Shown here: one piece after another, positions 26,826 through 36,900 of the stretch
Layout of the letters: each line of letters begins with the position of its first letter
Position numbering within the stretch: the stretch's first letter is position 1
NCBI RefSeq assembly: GCF_003350375.1
Contig: NZ_QQAR01000004.1
Span: forward strand, 213,434-277,433
DNA from: Flavobacterium sp. AG291
GTDB lineage: Bacteria; Bacteroidota; Bacteroidia; Flavobacteriales; Flavobacteriaceae
DNA length: 64,000 nt
Direction of reading: 5' to 3'
The notes under the pieces: generated by a model
Told to the model about the DNA's origin: nothing
The model's database searches: none
Seen by the model: only the letters and a program-made list of their open reading frames with translations
Program-made: the position numbers and the translations under genes

Positions 26826-27422
26826 TTAGGGCACAAGCTCAACTTCAGCATTAGGATTAAAAAGATATACTCTGCCGGTACTAATCTCAAGACATTCAAA
26901 TCGTTTAACCCTTTGGGCCCCCTTTTTGAAAATCTTGCCATTGTGTATTCTAAAATGGCTTCCGTAAGGAAGTTCAAATATATAATTCTTTTCCGACCTA
27001 TCATCAAATTGTTTTAAAGCAATTGCAAGAGTAGCATCGGTATCACTGCTTGCTTTCGGATTTCTAAAGTGCCTGGCAAGTAATGGCAATAACTGATTCG
27101 GGAATATCTCAGGACGAATAAAAGGCACCATTAGCTTCTGAAAAGTACTTTTCCATTCATCCCCATGAGGCTTAATATTCCTTCCATACTTCTCAAAAGC
27201 AGCTAAATGCGCAATTTCATGTATAAGCGTAATCAGGAAACGGTATTTATTCAGACTGGCATTCACAGTTATCTGATGTAATCCGTTATGATCCCGCCTA
27301 TAATCACCATGACGCGTTACCCTTTCATTAACTATCTTCAGGTTAACCCCATAATGTTTTATCAGCTCAAAAGCTGCATCTGTAGCATGTTCAGGCAAAT
27401 AAGGGGAAAGTATATGTTTCAC
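26826..27422 (-). CDS. SprT-like zinc-metalloprotease-domain protein
   Basis: A 198-residue protein with the SprT signature: ITLIHEIAHLAAFEKYGRNIKPHGDEW carries HEIAH (two zinc ligands and the catalytic Glu) and the downstream His of KPHGDEW as third ligand. The C-terminus (FRIHNGKIFKKGAQRVKRFECLE) is a small basic domain without the Cys4 zinc finger of some relatives. Its substrate in bacteria is unknown. It lies 3 bp after the SDR gene and in the same direction, forming a cluster with the SDR and M28 peptidase genes. Confidence 0.85.
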   Translation of the reverse strand: MKHILSPYLPEHATDAAFELIKHYGVNLKIVNERVTRHGDYRRDHNGLHQITVNASLNKYRFLITLIHEIAHLAAFEKYGRNIKPHGDEWKSTFQKLMVPFIRPEIFPNQLLPLLARHFRNPKASSDTDATLAIALKQFDDRSEKNYIFELPYGSHFRIHNGKIFKKGAQRVKRFECLEISTGRVYLFNPNAEVELVP

Positions 27423-27425
27423 GTA

Positions 27426-28103
27426 TTAAGGCGTAGTACTTGACACCTGCAGTACTTTACCATTAAAATAAGTATTGCCGGTTAGCGCAAAATTATAAAT
27501 ATAATCACTCATTTGTTTAGGAGAAAGCGGCGCTTCATACCCAGGAAAAGCTTCCTGCAACATCTCGGTATTTACAGCGCCGAGAGCCAGTACATTAAAC
27601 GAGATTCCCTGTTCACGGTATTCTTCCGCCAAAAGTTCACTAAGCGTAATCACAGCTCCTTTACTGGAACTATAAGCGGCAAGTCCGGCAAACTTCATTG
27701 TACCCTGAACTCCTCCCATACTGCTGATGGTTACTACATGACTTCCTTTAGGCATATAAGGCAGTATAACCCTGTTGAGGGCAGCTACTCCAAAAACATT
27801 TACTTTATAGATATACTCAAATTCTTCAGCAGATATTTGAGCAAATGGTTTCAATATCAAAGCACCTGCATTATGGATTAGAATATCTACCGTTTTCCAT
27901 GTTTTTTCAACAAAGTCTGAAATACGCTCTAACCCTTCTCCTGAAGCAAGATCTATTTTAAGACATGAGATATTTCGATTTTCAATTAGGGCTTCAGGTA
28001 TTTTTCTGGAAATTGCAAGTACATTATGACCCGCTTTTGCAAACTGAAGAGCCAACTCATACCCTATCCCTCTGCTTGTACCTGTTATAATTATATTCTT
28101 CAT
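27426..28103 (-). CDS. Short-chain dehydrogenase/reductase (SDR) family protein
   Basis: A 225-residue classical SDR. The cofactor-binding TGTSRGIG motif is at residues 7-14, the structural NAG motif appears in LIHNAGALIL, the catalytic Ser in TISSMGG, and YSSSKGA provides the catalytic Tyr-x-x-x-Lys. The substrate is unknown. Its ATG overlaps the stop codon of the upstream M28 peptidase gene by one base (TAATG), so translation is probably coupled. Confidence 0.9.
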   Translation of the reverse strand: MKNIIITGTSRGIGYELALQFAKAGHNVLAISRKIPEALIENRNISCLKIDLASGEGLERISDFVEKTWKTVDILIHNAGALILKPFAQISAEEFEYIYKVNVFGVAALNRVILPYMPKGSHVVTISSMGGVQGTMKFAGLAAYSSSKGAVITLSELLAEEYREQGISFNVLALGAVNTEMLQEAFPGYEAPLSPKQMSDYIYNFALTGNTYFNGKVLQVSSTTP

Positions 28104-29059
28104 TATTTTTTCAATACAATTTCTTTACTTGGCGCATTTACTGTTTTTTCTACCACTGGTATCATCTGTTGTATAAAATCAGTCATATGCTTAGTATCCA
28201 TAACATCAAATTCATCACCTAGCTGATGGTAATATTTAAAAGCCGTCATCTCAGTAGTACACAATGTATGTGCAGGAATATTAAATTCCTGCCAAAACGG
28301 ATAATTATCCGATGCCCTGAACAACTGGTATTGCATCTCAAAAGCATTTGAGCCAATTATCTTTTTACCGGCATACTCATTTAACTTATCTGCCATATTA
28401 CTACGCCCATAACCTGTTAAGTAAGCTAATAAACCATCCCCTAACGGCACACCTGTCATTTCAAAATTCAACATGGTGTAAACAGGAAAGTTCTGCTCTT
28501 TCAGCTTAGCAGCAAGATGCTTTGACCCCAAAAGACCTTTTTCCTCACCCGAGAAAAAGCAGAACAAAATACTGCGTTTATTCGATTTTACCTTGCCATA
28601 ATAATTAACCAGTTCTGCAACGGTTGTAGTACCTGTTGCGTTATCATCGGCCCCATTATAAATATTGTCACCATTTACAGTTTCTTTTGCAAGCCCGATG
28701 TGATCATAATGCGCCCCAATTACAACAAACTCTTTTTTCAATTTAGGATCAGTTCCTTCGAGAACACCAACAATATTATAAGCCGGCACAGTCATATTGG
28801 AAAGTGTATCCCTGTATGTTGAAAAATAAGGTTTTATTCCATTCTTTTGAAGCACATCCTCCAGATAACGAGCAGCCATTTCCATTTCCGGCGTACCCGG
28901 CTCACGGCCTTTCAAATCATCAGACGCAAGAAATTTAAGCGTTGTTATTACTGATGCCTCTTCTACCTTATAAGGAGTGTGTGCAGTCTTCTTTTTCTGG
29001 GCAGAAATCATCCCTACGCATCCCAAGGATAAAAGGGAAACATATATAAGTTTTTTCAT
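28103..29059 (-). CDS. M28 family zinc aminopeptidase, exported
   Basis: A 318-residue protein with a signal peptide (MKKLIYVSLLSLGCVGMISAQ). The metal-binding pattern of M28 peptidases is visible: IGAHYDHIG (first His ligand), NGADDNATG (bridging Asp) and FFSGEEKGLLGS (catalytic Glu and next Glu ligand). HQLGDEFDVMD near the C-terminus supplies the last His/Asp region. It probably trims peptides in the periplasm. It is the first gene of a run with the SDR and SprT-like genes; the three share no evident pathway. Confidence 0.92.
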   Translation of the reverse strand: MKKLIYVSLLSLGCVGMISAQKKKTAHTPYKVEEASVITTLKFLASDDLKGREPGTPEMEMAARYLEDVLQKNGIKPYFSTYRDTLSNMTVPAYNIVGVLEGTDPKLKKEFVVIGAHYDHIGLAKETVNGDNIYNGADDNATGTTTVAELVNYYGKVKSNKRSILFCFFSGEEKGLLGSKHLAAKLKEQNFPVYTMLNFEMTGVPLGDGLLAYLTGYGRSNMADKLNEYAGKKIIGSNAFEMQYQLFRASDNYPFWQEFNIPAHTLCTTEMTAFKYYHQLGDEFDVMDTKHMTDFIQQMIPVVEKTVNAPSKEIVLKK

Positions 29060-29168
29060 GTTTTGTTTTTTGTATTCAGCTAAAATAAGAAAAATTTACA
29101 AGTTGATTTAAGATTCAAAAATAAGGTTACGTTTAGAAATCAAAAGCTCAATTTCATTTTTGAGTATA

Positions 29169-29763
29169 TCATCTATCATAAAAATTAATCTTTAGCAGCG
29201 GTCTCTTTTCTTTTAACTCTTTCAATACCTTATCGTCGATCTGCTGACGGAAAACATTTAGCTCTTCAAGCTTTTCAGGAAGTTGATTTTCCTCAACCTT
29301 TAACAACCAGTCGGCATTAAAACTCAACACTCGTAGATTTTCAAGATCCCTTATATCTTCAGGAATTATTGTAAAATCATAATTCTCAAGACTCAGCTCC
29401 TTCAGATTATCCATTTTTTTTACATCAGGATGAAGCTCTAAAAAATCAAATCCTCTTAAACACAAACGCTTCAATCTATCTAATCTCGTAATCCATAAAG
29501 GAAACTTCCTTAAACGGCACATTAATTATCGTTAATTCAGTTAATGTTTTCAACTCTCCTATTTGTTCAGGAAGAAGCTTTGAATAATTACCTGCCACTA
29601 AAACATATAAAGAACTTAATTTACTGAACTTTAAAAAATCTTCAGCAAAATCATCAATATTTGCAGTAAAATGCAGACTAAGCCTCTTAACCCTGTTAGG
29701 ATTTTTAAGCGCCCTTTCCAGGCTATTATATTCACCAAAAAGCAATTCCCTTAATTTCCCCAT
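29169..29763 (-). pseudogene. Leucine-rich-repeat protein gene, frameshifted
   Basis: Two overlapping frames encode one LRR protein of about 197 codons. The first (from MGKLRELLFGEYNSLERAL) ends soon after LTELTIINVPFKE. The second continues the repeat pattern as FPLWITRLDRLKRLCLRG, then MDNLKELSLENYDFTIIP and LENLRVLSFNADWL. The 23-residue LRR periodicity runs smoothly across the join if one base is removed near 29503-29510. There is no homopolymer at this point, so a true mutation is more likely than a base-calling error. The function of such small cytoplasmic LRR proteins is unknown. Confidence 0.7.
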
Positions 29764-29775
29764 AAACAATTCTAC

Positions 29776-29809
29776 AAAAAAATACCCGTCCTGAATCCAG
29801 AACGGGTAT
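29776..29809 (-). terminator. Intrinsic terminator of the pyruvate dehydrogenase genes
   Basis: On the minus strand ATACCCGT and ACGGGTAT form a stem around a 12-nt loop, followed by a run of seven T. It starts 20 bp after the E2 stop codon. Confidence 0.85.
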
Positions 29810-29829
29810 ATATTTTGATTACTGCAAGC

Positions 29830-31467
29830 TTACGCCAGCATAGTAACCGGATTCTCGATATATTGTTTCAGGGTTTGCAGGAACTGAGCTCCCGTAGCAC
29901 CATCAATTGTACGGTGATCACAAGTCAGCGTTACTGTCATAGTGTTTCCTACTACAATCTGTCCATTCTTAACAACTGGCTTCTGAACGATAGCCCCTAC
30001 TGAAAGGATAGCTGAGTTCGGCTGATTGATGATAGATGTAAATTCCTGGATACCAAACATACCTAAGTTAGAAACTGTAAATGTACTTCCGTCCATTTCG
30101 GCAGGAGTAAGTTTTTTGTTTCTTGCTTTACCGGCAAGATCCTTAACCCCAGTACCAATTTGAGAAAGACTCATCATGTCAGTAAACTTAAGTACCGGAA
30201 CCACAAGTCCGTCTTCAACAGCAACAGCAACACCTATACTGATATGTTTGTTGTAAACAGTAACATCATCTTTCCAGTGTGTATTAATTTGCGGATGCTT
30301 ACGTAACGCCATAGCACTAGCCTTGATAACCATATCGTTGAATGATACTTTAGTATCAGGAACAGCGTTGATAACATTACGGCTTGCAATAGCATTATCC
30401 ATATCAAGCTCAATAGTTAAGCTATACTCCGGAGCAGTGAATTTAGATTCAGCCAGACGACGCGCAATAGTTTTACGCATTTGGTTGTTTTTCACTTCTT
30501 CAGTAGCCACTTCACCTACAGGCGTGTAAGCTACAGCAGCAGGAGCAGCAGCCGATTGTGCCGGAGCGGCAGAAGCAGCAGGCTGGGCAGCAGCAGGAGT
30601 AAAGTTTTCAATATCTTTCTTAACGATACGTCCGTTTTCTCCGGAACCTTTTACCTGATTCAGATTAACACCTTTATCCTCGGCAATTTTACGGGCAAGC
30701 GGAGAAGCAAATACTCTTCCTCCATCATTAGCAACAGGAGCAGCGTCAGCTTGTGGAGCAGCAGCTTCTTCTTTCTTAGTTTCAGCAACCGGCGTAGCTT
30801 CAGATTTTGCAGGAGCCGGCGCAGCAGCATTAGCATCAATACCTGAAACATCTGTTCCGGCAGGCCCGATGATAGCAAGCATACTATCTACAGATGCTGT
30901 TTGACCTTCCTGAATTCCTATTTTAAGAAGCACACCTGAATGGAATGATTCAAACTCCATTGTTGCTTTATCAGTTTCAATCTCAGCAAGAATATCACCT
31001 TCTTTTACTGTATCGCCTTCTTTTTTAAGCCATGTTGCAACAGTACCTTCAGTCATTGTATCACTTAGACGAGGCATTGTTACCACAGTAACACCTTTAG
31101 GCAGTTCTGCCGATGCAGCAGGAGCTGCAGTTTCAGCAGCAACTTCTGCTTTTGGAGCAGCGGCCTCTTCTTTTTTAGCCTCAGCAGCAGGAGCTGCATT
31201 ACCGTTAAGAAGACCTGAAATATCTTCTCCGGCTTCTCCGATGATAGCAAGAACTGAATCTACAGGTGCAGTTTCGCCCTCATTAATTCCAATATGTAAA
31301 AGCGTACCTGCATCAAAAGCCTCAAATTCCATAGTAGCTTTATCAGTCTCAATCTCAGCAAGGATATCGCCTTCTTTAATAACGTCTCCAACTTTCTTAA
31401 GCCACGTAGCCACAGTACCTTCGGTCATTGTGTCGCTAAGGCGCGGCATTGTAATGATTTTTGCCAT
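29830..31467 (-). CDS. pdhC: Pyruvate dehydrogenase E2, dihydrolipoyllysine-residue acetyltransferase
   Basis: A 545-residue acetyltransferase core of the pyruvate dehydrogenase complex. Two lipoyl domains (about residues 1-80 and 125-205) each carry ETDKATMEFE with the lipoyl-lysine. They are joined by Ala/Pro/Glu-rich flexible linkers. A peripheral-subunit-binding domain follows (VFASPLARKIAEDKGVNLNQ), then the catalytic domain, which ends with the active-site histidine in CDHRTIDGATGAQFL. Two lipoyl domains are common in Bacteroidota and in mitochondria. The gene lies 5 bp after E1-alpha; no E1-beta or E3 gene is in the window. Confidence 0.95.
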   Translation of the reverse strand: MAKIITMPRLSDTMTEGTVATWLKKVGDVIKEGDILAEIETDKATMEFEAFDAGTLLHIGINEGETAPVDSVLAIIGEAGEDISGLLNGNAAPAAEAKKEEAAAPKAEVAAETAAPAASAELPKGVTVVTMPRLSDTMTEGTVATWLKKEGDTVKEGDILAEIETDKATMEFESFHSGVLLKIGIQEGQTASVDSMLAIIGPAGTDVSGIDANAAAPAPAKSEATPVAETKKEEAAAPQADAAPVANDGGRVFASPLARKIAEDKGVNLNQVKGSGENGRIVKKDIENFTPAAAQPAASAAPAQSAAAPAAVAYTPVGEVATEEVKNNQMRKTIARRLAESKFTAPEYSLTIELDMDNAIASRNVINAVPDTKVSFNDMVIKASAMALRKHPQINTHWKDDVTVYNKHISIGVAVAVEDGLVVPVLKFTDMMSLSQIGTGVKDLAGKARNKKLTPAEMDGSTFTVSNLGMFGIQEFTSIINQPNSAILSVGAIVQKPVVKNGQIVVGNTMTVTLTCDHRTIDGATGAQFLQTLKQYIENPVTMLA

Positions 31468-31472
31468 GGTAA

Positions 31473-32471
31473 TTATAGTTTATGTGGTAAGAATGGATAA
31501 TCTTTTTGATCGTAAACAACGTCGTACATTACGCTTAAGTCCGGATATGGAGACTCTTCAGCGAATTTTTCGCACTCCTCAACAAGGTCTTTTACTCTCT
31601 GATCGATAGCCTCGATCTCTGCCTCAGTTGCATAGTTGTTTTCTTTAATAATATCAAGAACCTGAGTAATAGGGTCGATTTTTTTGTACTCTTCAACCTC
31701 CTCTTTAGTTCTATAGTGCTGCGCATCACTCATTGAGTGACCACGGTAACGATACGTTTTCATTTCAAGGAACGTAGGTCCGTCTCCTCTTCTTGCTCTT
31801 TCCATTGCTTCGTGCATTGCCTCAGCAACTTTAATAGGGTTCATTCCGTCAACAGGTCCACATGGCATTTCATAACCAAGACCAAGTTTCCAGATATCTG
31901 TATGGTTAGCAGTACGCTCAACAGAAGTACCCATTGCATAACCGTTATTCTCTACAATAAAAACTACAGGAAGTTTCCAAAGCATCGCCATATTGAAAGC
32001 TTCGTGAAGCGATCCCTGACGTGCAGCACCATCACCAAAATAAGTAAGGGTTACACCACCTGTATTAAAATATTTATCGGCAAATGCCATACCTGCACCT
32101 ACAGGTATCTGAGCACCTACGATACCGTGACCTCCGTAGAATCCATGCTCTTTTGAGAAAATGTGCATCGAACCACCAAGACCTTGTGAAGTACCTGTTG
32201 CTTTACCTAAAAGCTCTGCCATAACTTTCTTAGGATCCACCCCCATACCTATTGGCTGAACGTGGTTACGGTAAGCTGTAATCATTTTATCTTTTGAAAG
32301 ATCCATTGCATGCAATGCTCCTGCAAGGACAGCTTCCTGTCCGTTATATAAGTGAAGGAAACCTCTAACTTTTTGCTGAATGTATAAAGCTGCAAGTTTG
32401 TCTTCAAATTTTCTCCAAAACTGCATATCCTCATACCACTTCAGATAAACCTCTTTTGTTATTTCTTTCAT
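31473..32471 (-). CDS. pdhA: Pyruvate dehydrogenase E1 component, alpha subunit
   Basis: A 332-residue thiamine-diphosphate enzyme subunit. The TPP motif is visible as YFGDGAARQGSLHEAFNMAMLWKLPVVFIVENN (GDG followed about 30 residues later by NN), and the phosphorylation-loop region YRYRGHSMSDAQHYR is typical of E1-alpha. SQGLGGSMHIFSKEHGFYGGHGIVGAQIPVGAG is also characteristic. It pairs with an E1-beta subunit that must be encoded elsewhere. It is the first gene of the two-gene operon with pdhC and has a good promoter at 32558-32585. Confidence 0.95.
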   Translation of the reverse strand: MKEITKEVYLKWYEDMQFWRKFEDKLAALYIQQKVRGFLHLYNGQEAVLAGALHAMDLSKDKMITAYRNHVQPIGMGVDPKKVMAELLGKATGTSQGLGGSMHIFSKEHGFYGGHGIVGAQIPVGAGMAFADKYFNTGGVTLTYFGDGAARQGSLHEAFNMAMLWKLPVVFIVENNGYAMGTSVERTANHTDIWKLGLGYEMPCGPVDGMNPIKVAEAMHEAMERARRGDGPTFLEMKTYRYRGHSMSDAQHYRTKEEVEEYKKIDPITQVLDIIKENNYATEAEIEAIDQRVKDLVEECEKFAEESPYPDLSVMYDVVYDQKDYPFLPHKL

Positions 32472-32557
32472 TGGGCTAAATTATTGTTGCTGATGTGATT
32501 TTATAAAAAATGTTTTCTGTGACCGCAAATAGTTTCCTCACACAAATTTGCGAAAGG

Positions 32558-32585
32558 CAAAAATACTACTTCCCATCAATAACAA
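32558..32585 (-). promoter_or_regulatory. Promoter of pdhA-pdhC
   Basis: On the minus strand TTG (32583-32585) and TATTTTTG (32558-32565), 17 bp apart, fit the Bacteroidota -33/-7 consensus. The predicted leader is about 80 nt. Confidence 0.65.
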
Positions 32586-32650
32586 AAAAAAATAAGCTAA
32601 GTATTTTGTTTATTTTTTGGGGTAACTCAAAAGCCTTTGTTATTAAACAA

Positions 32651-32682
32651 AAAATAAGGGATTCAAATGAATCCCTTATTTT
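32651..32682 (-). terminator. Intrinsic terminator of porV
   Basis: A perfect 15-bp inverted repeat (AAAATAAGGGATTCA/TGAATCCCTTATTTT) with A-run and T-run flanks begins 10 bp after the porV stop codon. Confidence 0.9.
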
Positions 32683-32692
32683 ATATATTATA

Positions 32693-33877
32693 CTAATATT
32701 CGTCCCAGTCGTCTCCGAAGTTGAAGCTAAGTGAGAAACGAAGTGTGTTTTCAAGAGGATTTCTAACCTGAGAAGCAGAGAACAGGTAAGACACGTCAAT
32801 TTTAACTACCGTATATCTGAATCCGGCACCAAGAGAGAAAAATTTACGAGCCCCTTTTAGTTCGTTCTCGTTAAAATAACCCAAACGGAACATAAAGGCA
32901 TCCTGGTAAGAATACTCAGCACCTACCGAGTAAGTAACTTCTTTAAGTTCTTCACTAAAACCTCCCGGCGCATCACCGAATGATTTAAAGATACCAGACA
33001 CCCAGCCTATATCATTATATTCCTCGTTAACAATTGCCTGATCGTCTGCATTAATATTACCATCACCATTTCTATCAGTTACCTCCTTAGGGGTAGGTAC
33101 TAAAAGTTTTGCCAGCTCAAGATTAACACCTAACTTATTATACTCATCGAAAATAAAATCAAACCCACCGCCAAGCTTCATTGTAGAAGGCAAAAAGTTT
33201 GCACTCATTTCCGGATCGTTATCATAGCTTAATTTAGGACCAAGGTTCTGAAAATTAAAACCTGCTCTCCAACGTCCATTGAAATCAGAAAAAGCAATCT
33301 CTTCAGACTGGTAGAAACCGGCTACATCAAAAGCAAAAGTTGTAGCTGCACTGGCATCACCCCCTCCTGCCGATTCAGGTATTTTTAAGTTAGAGCTGAT
33401 GAAACGTCCGGCTATAGCCATTGAAAACTGCTCATCAAGCTTAAGTGAATACGACAAGTCTACAGCAAGTTCATTTGGGGACCTAACTACTGCAGGATCA
33501 TCAGGATTCTGACGAAGTTCAATATCACCCAAACCAAAGTAACGAAGACTACCCGCAAAGGCACTTCTTTCATTAAATCTGTTATAATAAGTCACCTGAC
33601 CCAAAGATATATCATTAGCGATATCTGTCAGATAAGGAGTGTAACTAAATGATAGACCATGCTCTTTTAAAGCAAATGCATATTTTGCCGGGTTCCACTG
33701 TTGTGAATAAACATCCGAAGACGTTGCTACTCCGTTATCTGCCATACCGGCAGCACGGGCATCAGCGGCTATTGTTAAAAAAGGAACTGCTGTAGTAATC
33801 ACTCTACTATCAGTCACCTGGGCTTTGGCAAACTGCACTCCTAAAAGGCACAGCGCTATTAATACAATCTTTTTCAT
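32693..33877 (-). CDS. porV: Type IX secretion system outer membrane protein PorV
   Basis: A 394-residue outer membrane beta-barrel of the FadL-like fold, also called LptO, which carries T9SS cargo from the translocon to the PorU attachment site. The signal peptide MKKIVLIALCLLGVQFAKAQ and the diagnostic N-terminal segment PFLTIAADARAAGMADNGVATSSDVYSQQWNPAKYAF are present, and alternating beta strands end in the aromatic-containing FSLSFNFGDDWDEY. It lies directly downstream of porU, the usual order in Bacteroidota. It has its own promoter in the 3' end of porU and a strong terminator. Confidence 0.95.
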   Translation of the reverse strand: MKKIVLIALCLLGVQFAKAQVTDSRVITTAVPFLTIAADARAAGMADNGVATSSDVYSQQWNPAKYAFALKEHGLSFSYTPYLTDIANDISLGQVTYYNRFNERSAFAGSLRYFGLGDIELRQNPDDPAVVRSPNELAVDLSYSLKLDEQFSMAIAGRFISSNLKIPESAGGGDASAATTFAFDVAGFYQSEEIAFSDFNGRWRAGFNFQNLGPKLSYDNDPEMSANFLPSTMKLGGGFDFIFDEYNKLGVNLELAKLLVPTPKEVTDRNGDGNINADDQAIVNEEYNDIGWVSGIFKSFGDAPGGFSEELKEVTYSVGAEYSYQDAFMFRLGYFNENELKGARKFFSLGAGFRYTVVKIDVSYLFSASQVRNPLENTLRFSLSFNFGDDWDEY

Positions 33878-33903
33878 TCTTATTTTAAAAATTTAAAGGG
33901 TCA

Positions 33904-33932
33904 CAAATATAATGTTTTTTACAGCAATACAA
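33904..33932 (-). promoter_or_regulatory. Promoter of porV overlapping the 3' end of porU
   Basis: On the minus strand TTG (33930-33932) and TATATTTG (33904-33911), 18 bp apart, match the consensus. The -33 box lies in the last codons of porU, so porV can be transcribed separately from porU. Confidence 0.6.
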
Positions 33933-36900
33933 GCTTTTCGTACTTTTCTGCTGTTTTATTAGTAACAGTCGACCTTACAGTGAGTTTATACACATAAACT
34001 CCTTTACCTATCCGATCGCCAAAATCATCTTTTCCATCCCATTTTATATCGCGGCACAAAAACCCATCGGTAGTAACAGATTGGTTTATTGTTTTAACCA
34101 CCTTACCTGTCACGGTAAATATCTGAACCTGTACATCAAGAGGCTCAAAAGGCCTGTTGTGGTTAAACCAAAATTCGGTATAGCTCACAAAAGGGTTAGG
34201 GTAATTAAGCACCTTATCCAGCGTAAGCCCTTCATCACCTACAACTACAAACTGGATTTCAGCAGTAACAAGATTATTATACACATCCCACGCCTTAAGC
34301 GTTATGGTATGCAGTCCTTTTTCGAGATTACTAAACGGAAAACGCAACGAACCTCTTTGGTAGTTATCTTTTTCCGCCTCATAATAATCATTCATAATAT
34401 AAGGATTGTTTTCATCTCCATCGAGAATCCCAACAATATCATGTCCAATACCACTCGCTGTATTAATACCATGCTCATCTTCAAGAAAAGCAAGAAATAT
34501 TGGTGAAGCATTTGTAATACCCCCTGAAACAAATGACTCATCATTCATATACAGCCTTACTTTTGGGCCTGTCGTATCTGCTTCCGGATTAGGATTTACA
34601 CCTCCCACTTTTACAGTAGTACTATACCCCTGCCTGTCATCTGTTTTTGTTGTTCGTGAAGCATACAAACTCACTCTCCCCTCTGCAACAGGTATCTTAA
34701 TATCACGCGGAACCACAAACCCAAACTCAAACAAACCATTAGTAACCGATGCATTACCCCTAAATATTGTCTCACCAAGCGTAGAGAACGGAATCACTTT
34801 GCCCATATGATCATTATCAAGCGTTTGCCTGTTAATATTTTTATCAAAAACAGTTACCTCAAGCTCTCCATTATAATTAGTTGCCGTCGCCGAGCCATTC
34901 ACTACTTTGCCTTCCAACTTTACATAAGCTAAGGAATTAAGAGCTCCCGTAAAATCTGCTACGGGAATATCATTTATTTCCGTCAGAACTATCTCAGGCT
35001 TAGGAATAGCCAGCTTAAGCGCCGGATCCCCAATAAAACACACCATCCTGATATTTTTGTTATTCATAGTTACCTTAGAAACACGAAGCGCTTCCGCTAC
35101 CGAAGGAAACTCATCCTGTCCGTAAGCATAAAGATTTTTCACCATCAACGGCGTAAAGTTTTCAGCAACAGTAATATATAACGCTCTTGTAGTACTTATC
35201 AAACCTATAGCACCACCTTGAGCATTCCAATAAGTATATTCCCCTACTGTAGGCCTGTAAGGATTATCGAATTTGGTTATTTCACAACTAGCCGTTATAA
35301 AAACAGGGTACTTATGTTTATTAGTAAGATTATCAGCATCTTTTTTTTCATAGATACGCTCTCCTGCCATGCCATCTTCTCCACCATGCCCTAAATAGTT
35401 AACAATAAGAGCACCATAATTAATCGCCCTTATCAATTCCTCTTTAGCCTGAGGATAGCGCTGCCCTCCCGCCGAAGACTCCTGCACATAAGAATCTGTA
35501 TATATTTTCCTGACATTCACAAAAGGCCTTGCCGCAATAAGCTCATTCGTCATATCATCCAGCGTATCCACAAAACCTAAAGAACCGCTACCATCAAGAT
35601 CGTCGGCAATAACAATAAAATCATTACGCCATCTGCCATACGCCTCAGACGCTTTATATTCCGCAACCTTATTCACCATCTCATCCGCCTGCTTTTTATC
35701 ATTCACAAGCATCCTTCCAACAGCGACATCAAGCCCTTCGCTCCCGGAATCAAGCATAGCACCCTCTTCCGGATCCATGAGGCCATAAAAATCATCAGAT
35801 GTAAATGTCGTTACTGTACTATAATTTAAAAATGAAGGTGAAGGATCATACCCCTGCATTATGGGCACTACATTAGTATTATTCGGAATCCTGTTCTTAT
35901 AATCAAACGACGCATCCCCGAAAAGATTTACATATTTTATTCTTTTCTCCGGAGACGATGCATTCAAATAAATGTACTTAACCAAATTTCGAATAGCAGC
36001 AATATCCTGTTTTCCTGAAGAAAATTCTGCATAGATATTTTCAAGATTAACAACCTTTACATTCATGCCTTCTTTTCGATGAAGATTTGCAAGGGTTTCG
36101 GCAGAAGAATTAAGACTGGCAGAAGTAACAATAAGATAATCCACATCCTGAAACTGCCCATTAGCACCATTAAAAATAGTTCCTTTTATATTTTGGTTTG
36201 CAACACGTGTCTGACTATCGCGCAGAGGCGTATAATAATCTGACGAAACTACCGTAATATATTTCCTTACCTCTCCTAATGTAGACTTAAACGAAAATTG
36301 CGACTGAAGTCCCTCGTTTTGTATTTTACCTACATTATATATATCTGTAATATCCCAAACCTGATTTATTCCTGTCGCATTAGACAGATTATACTGTATT
36401 ACTCCATTATTGGTCGCTGCATCATTATACTGGAAACGAAATTGCTTCCCGTTACCCTGCAATTTTCTCTTAGCCTGAACCACAACATAATCTAACCACG
36501 CATTAGCACTCGGAGCACCATTGTTATTATAAGTAAGCCCTACAGTTATATCATTTCCTGAGGGAGTGAACGAAACAGACACCGGACCATTATCACCCAC
36601 ATTAACAGTAACACCTCCGTCATCAGCAGCATCATGTTCACCAGGCACCTTAAAGCGAAGCGCACCAAGATCCTGACCATTTACTTTTATTACCATAGAG
36701 GTTTGCACAGGAGCATTTGCAGCCGCACTAACTTTTACAGTAGCTGCGACAGCTTCTATATCAGGAATGGTAAATTTAAACTCCTGTTCATTATTTACAT
36801 TAAAAGGATCTCCATGCCATTTACGTCCAAGTCGCGCGATATTAACAAGATCCTTTTCATAGTATTGATATTCATCAAACACTGCCGTAGTAAGTGTAGG

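Noticed and set aside
30481..30878. Overlapping ORFs rich in Ser/Arg or Leu on either strand inside pdhC
   Set aside because: Shadows of the repetitive Ala/Pro/Glu linker codons of the E2 gene.
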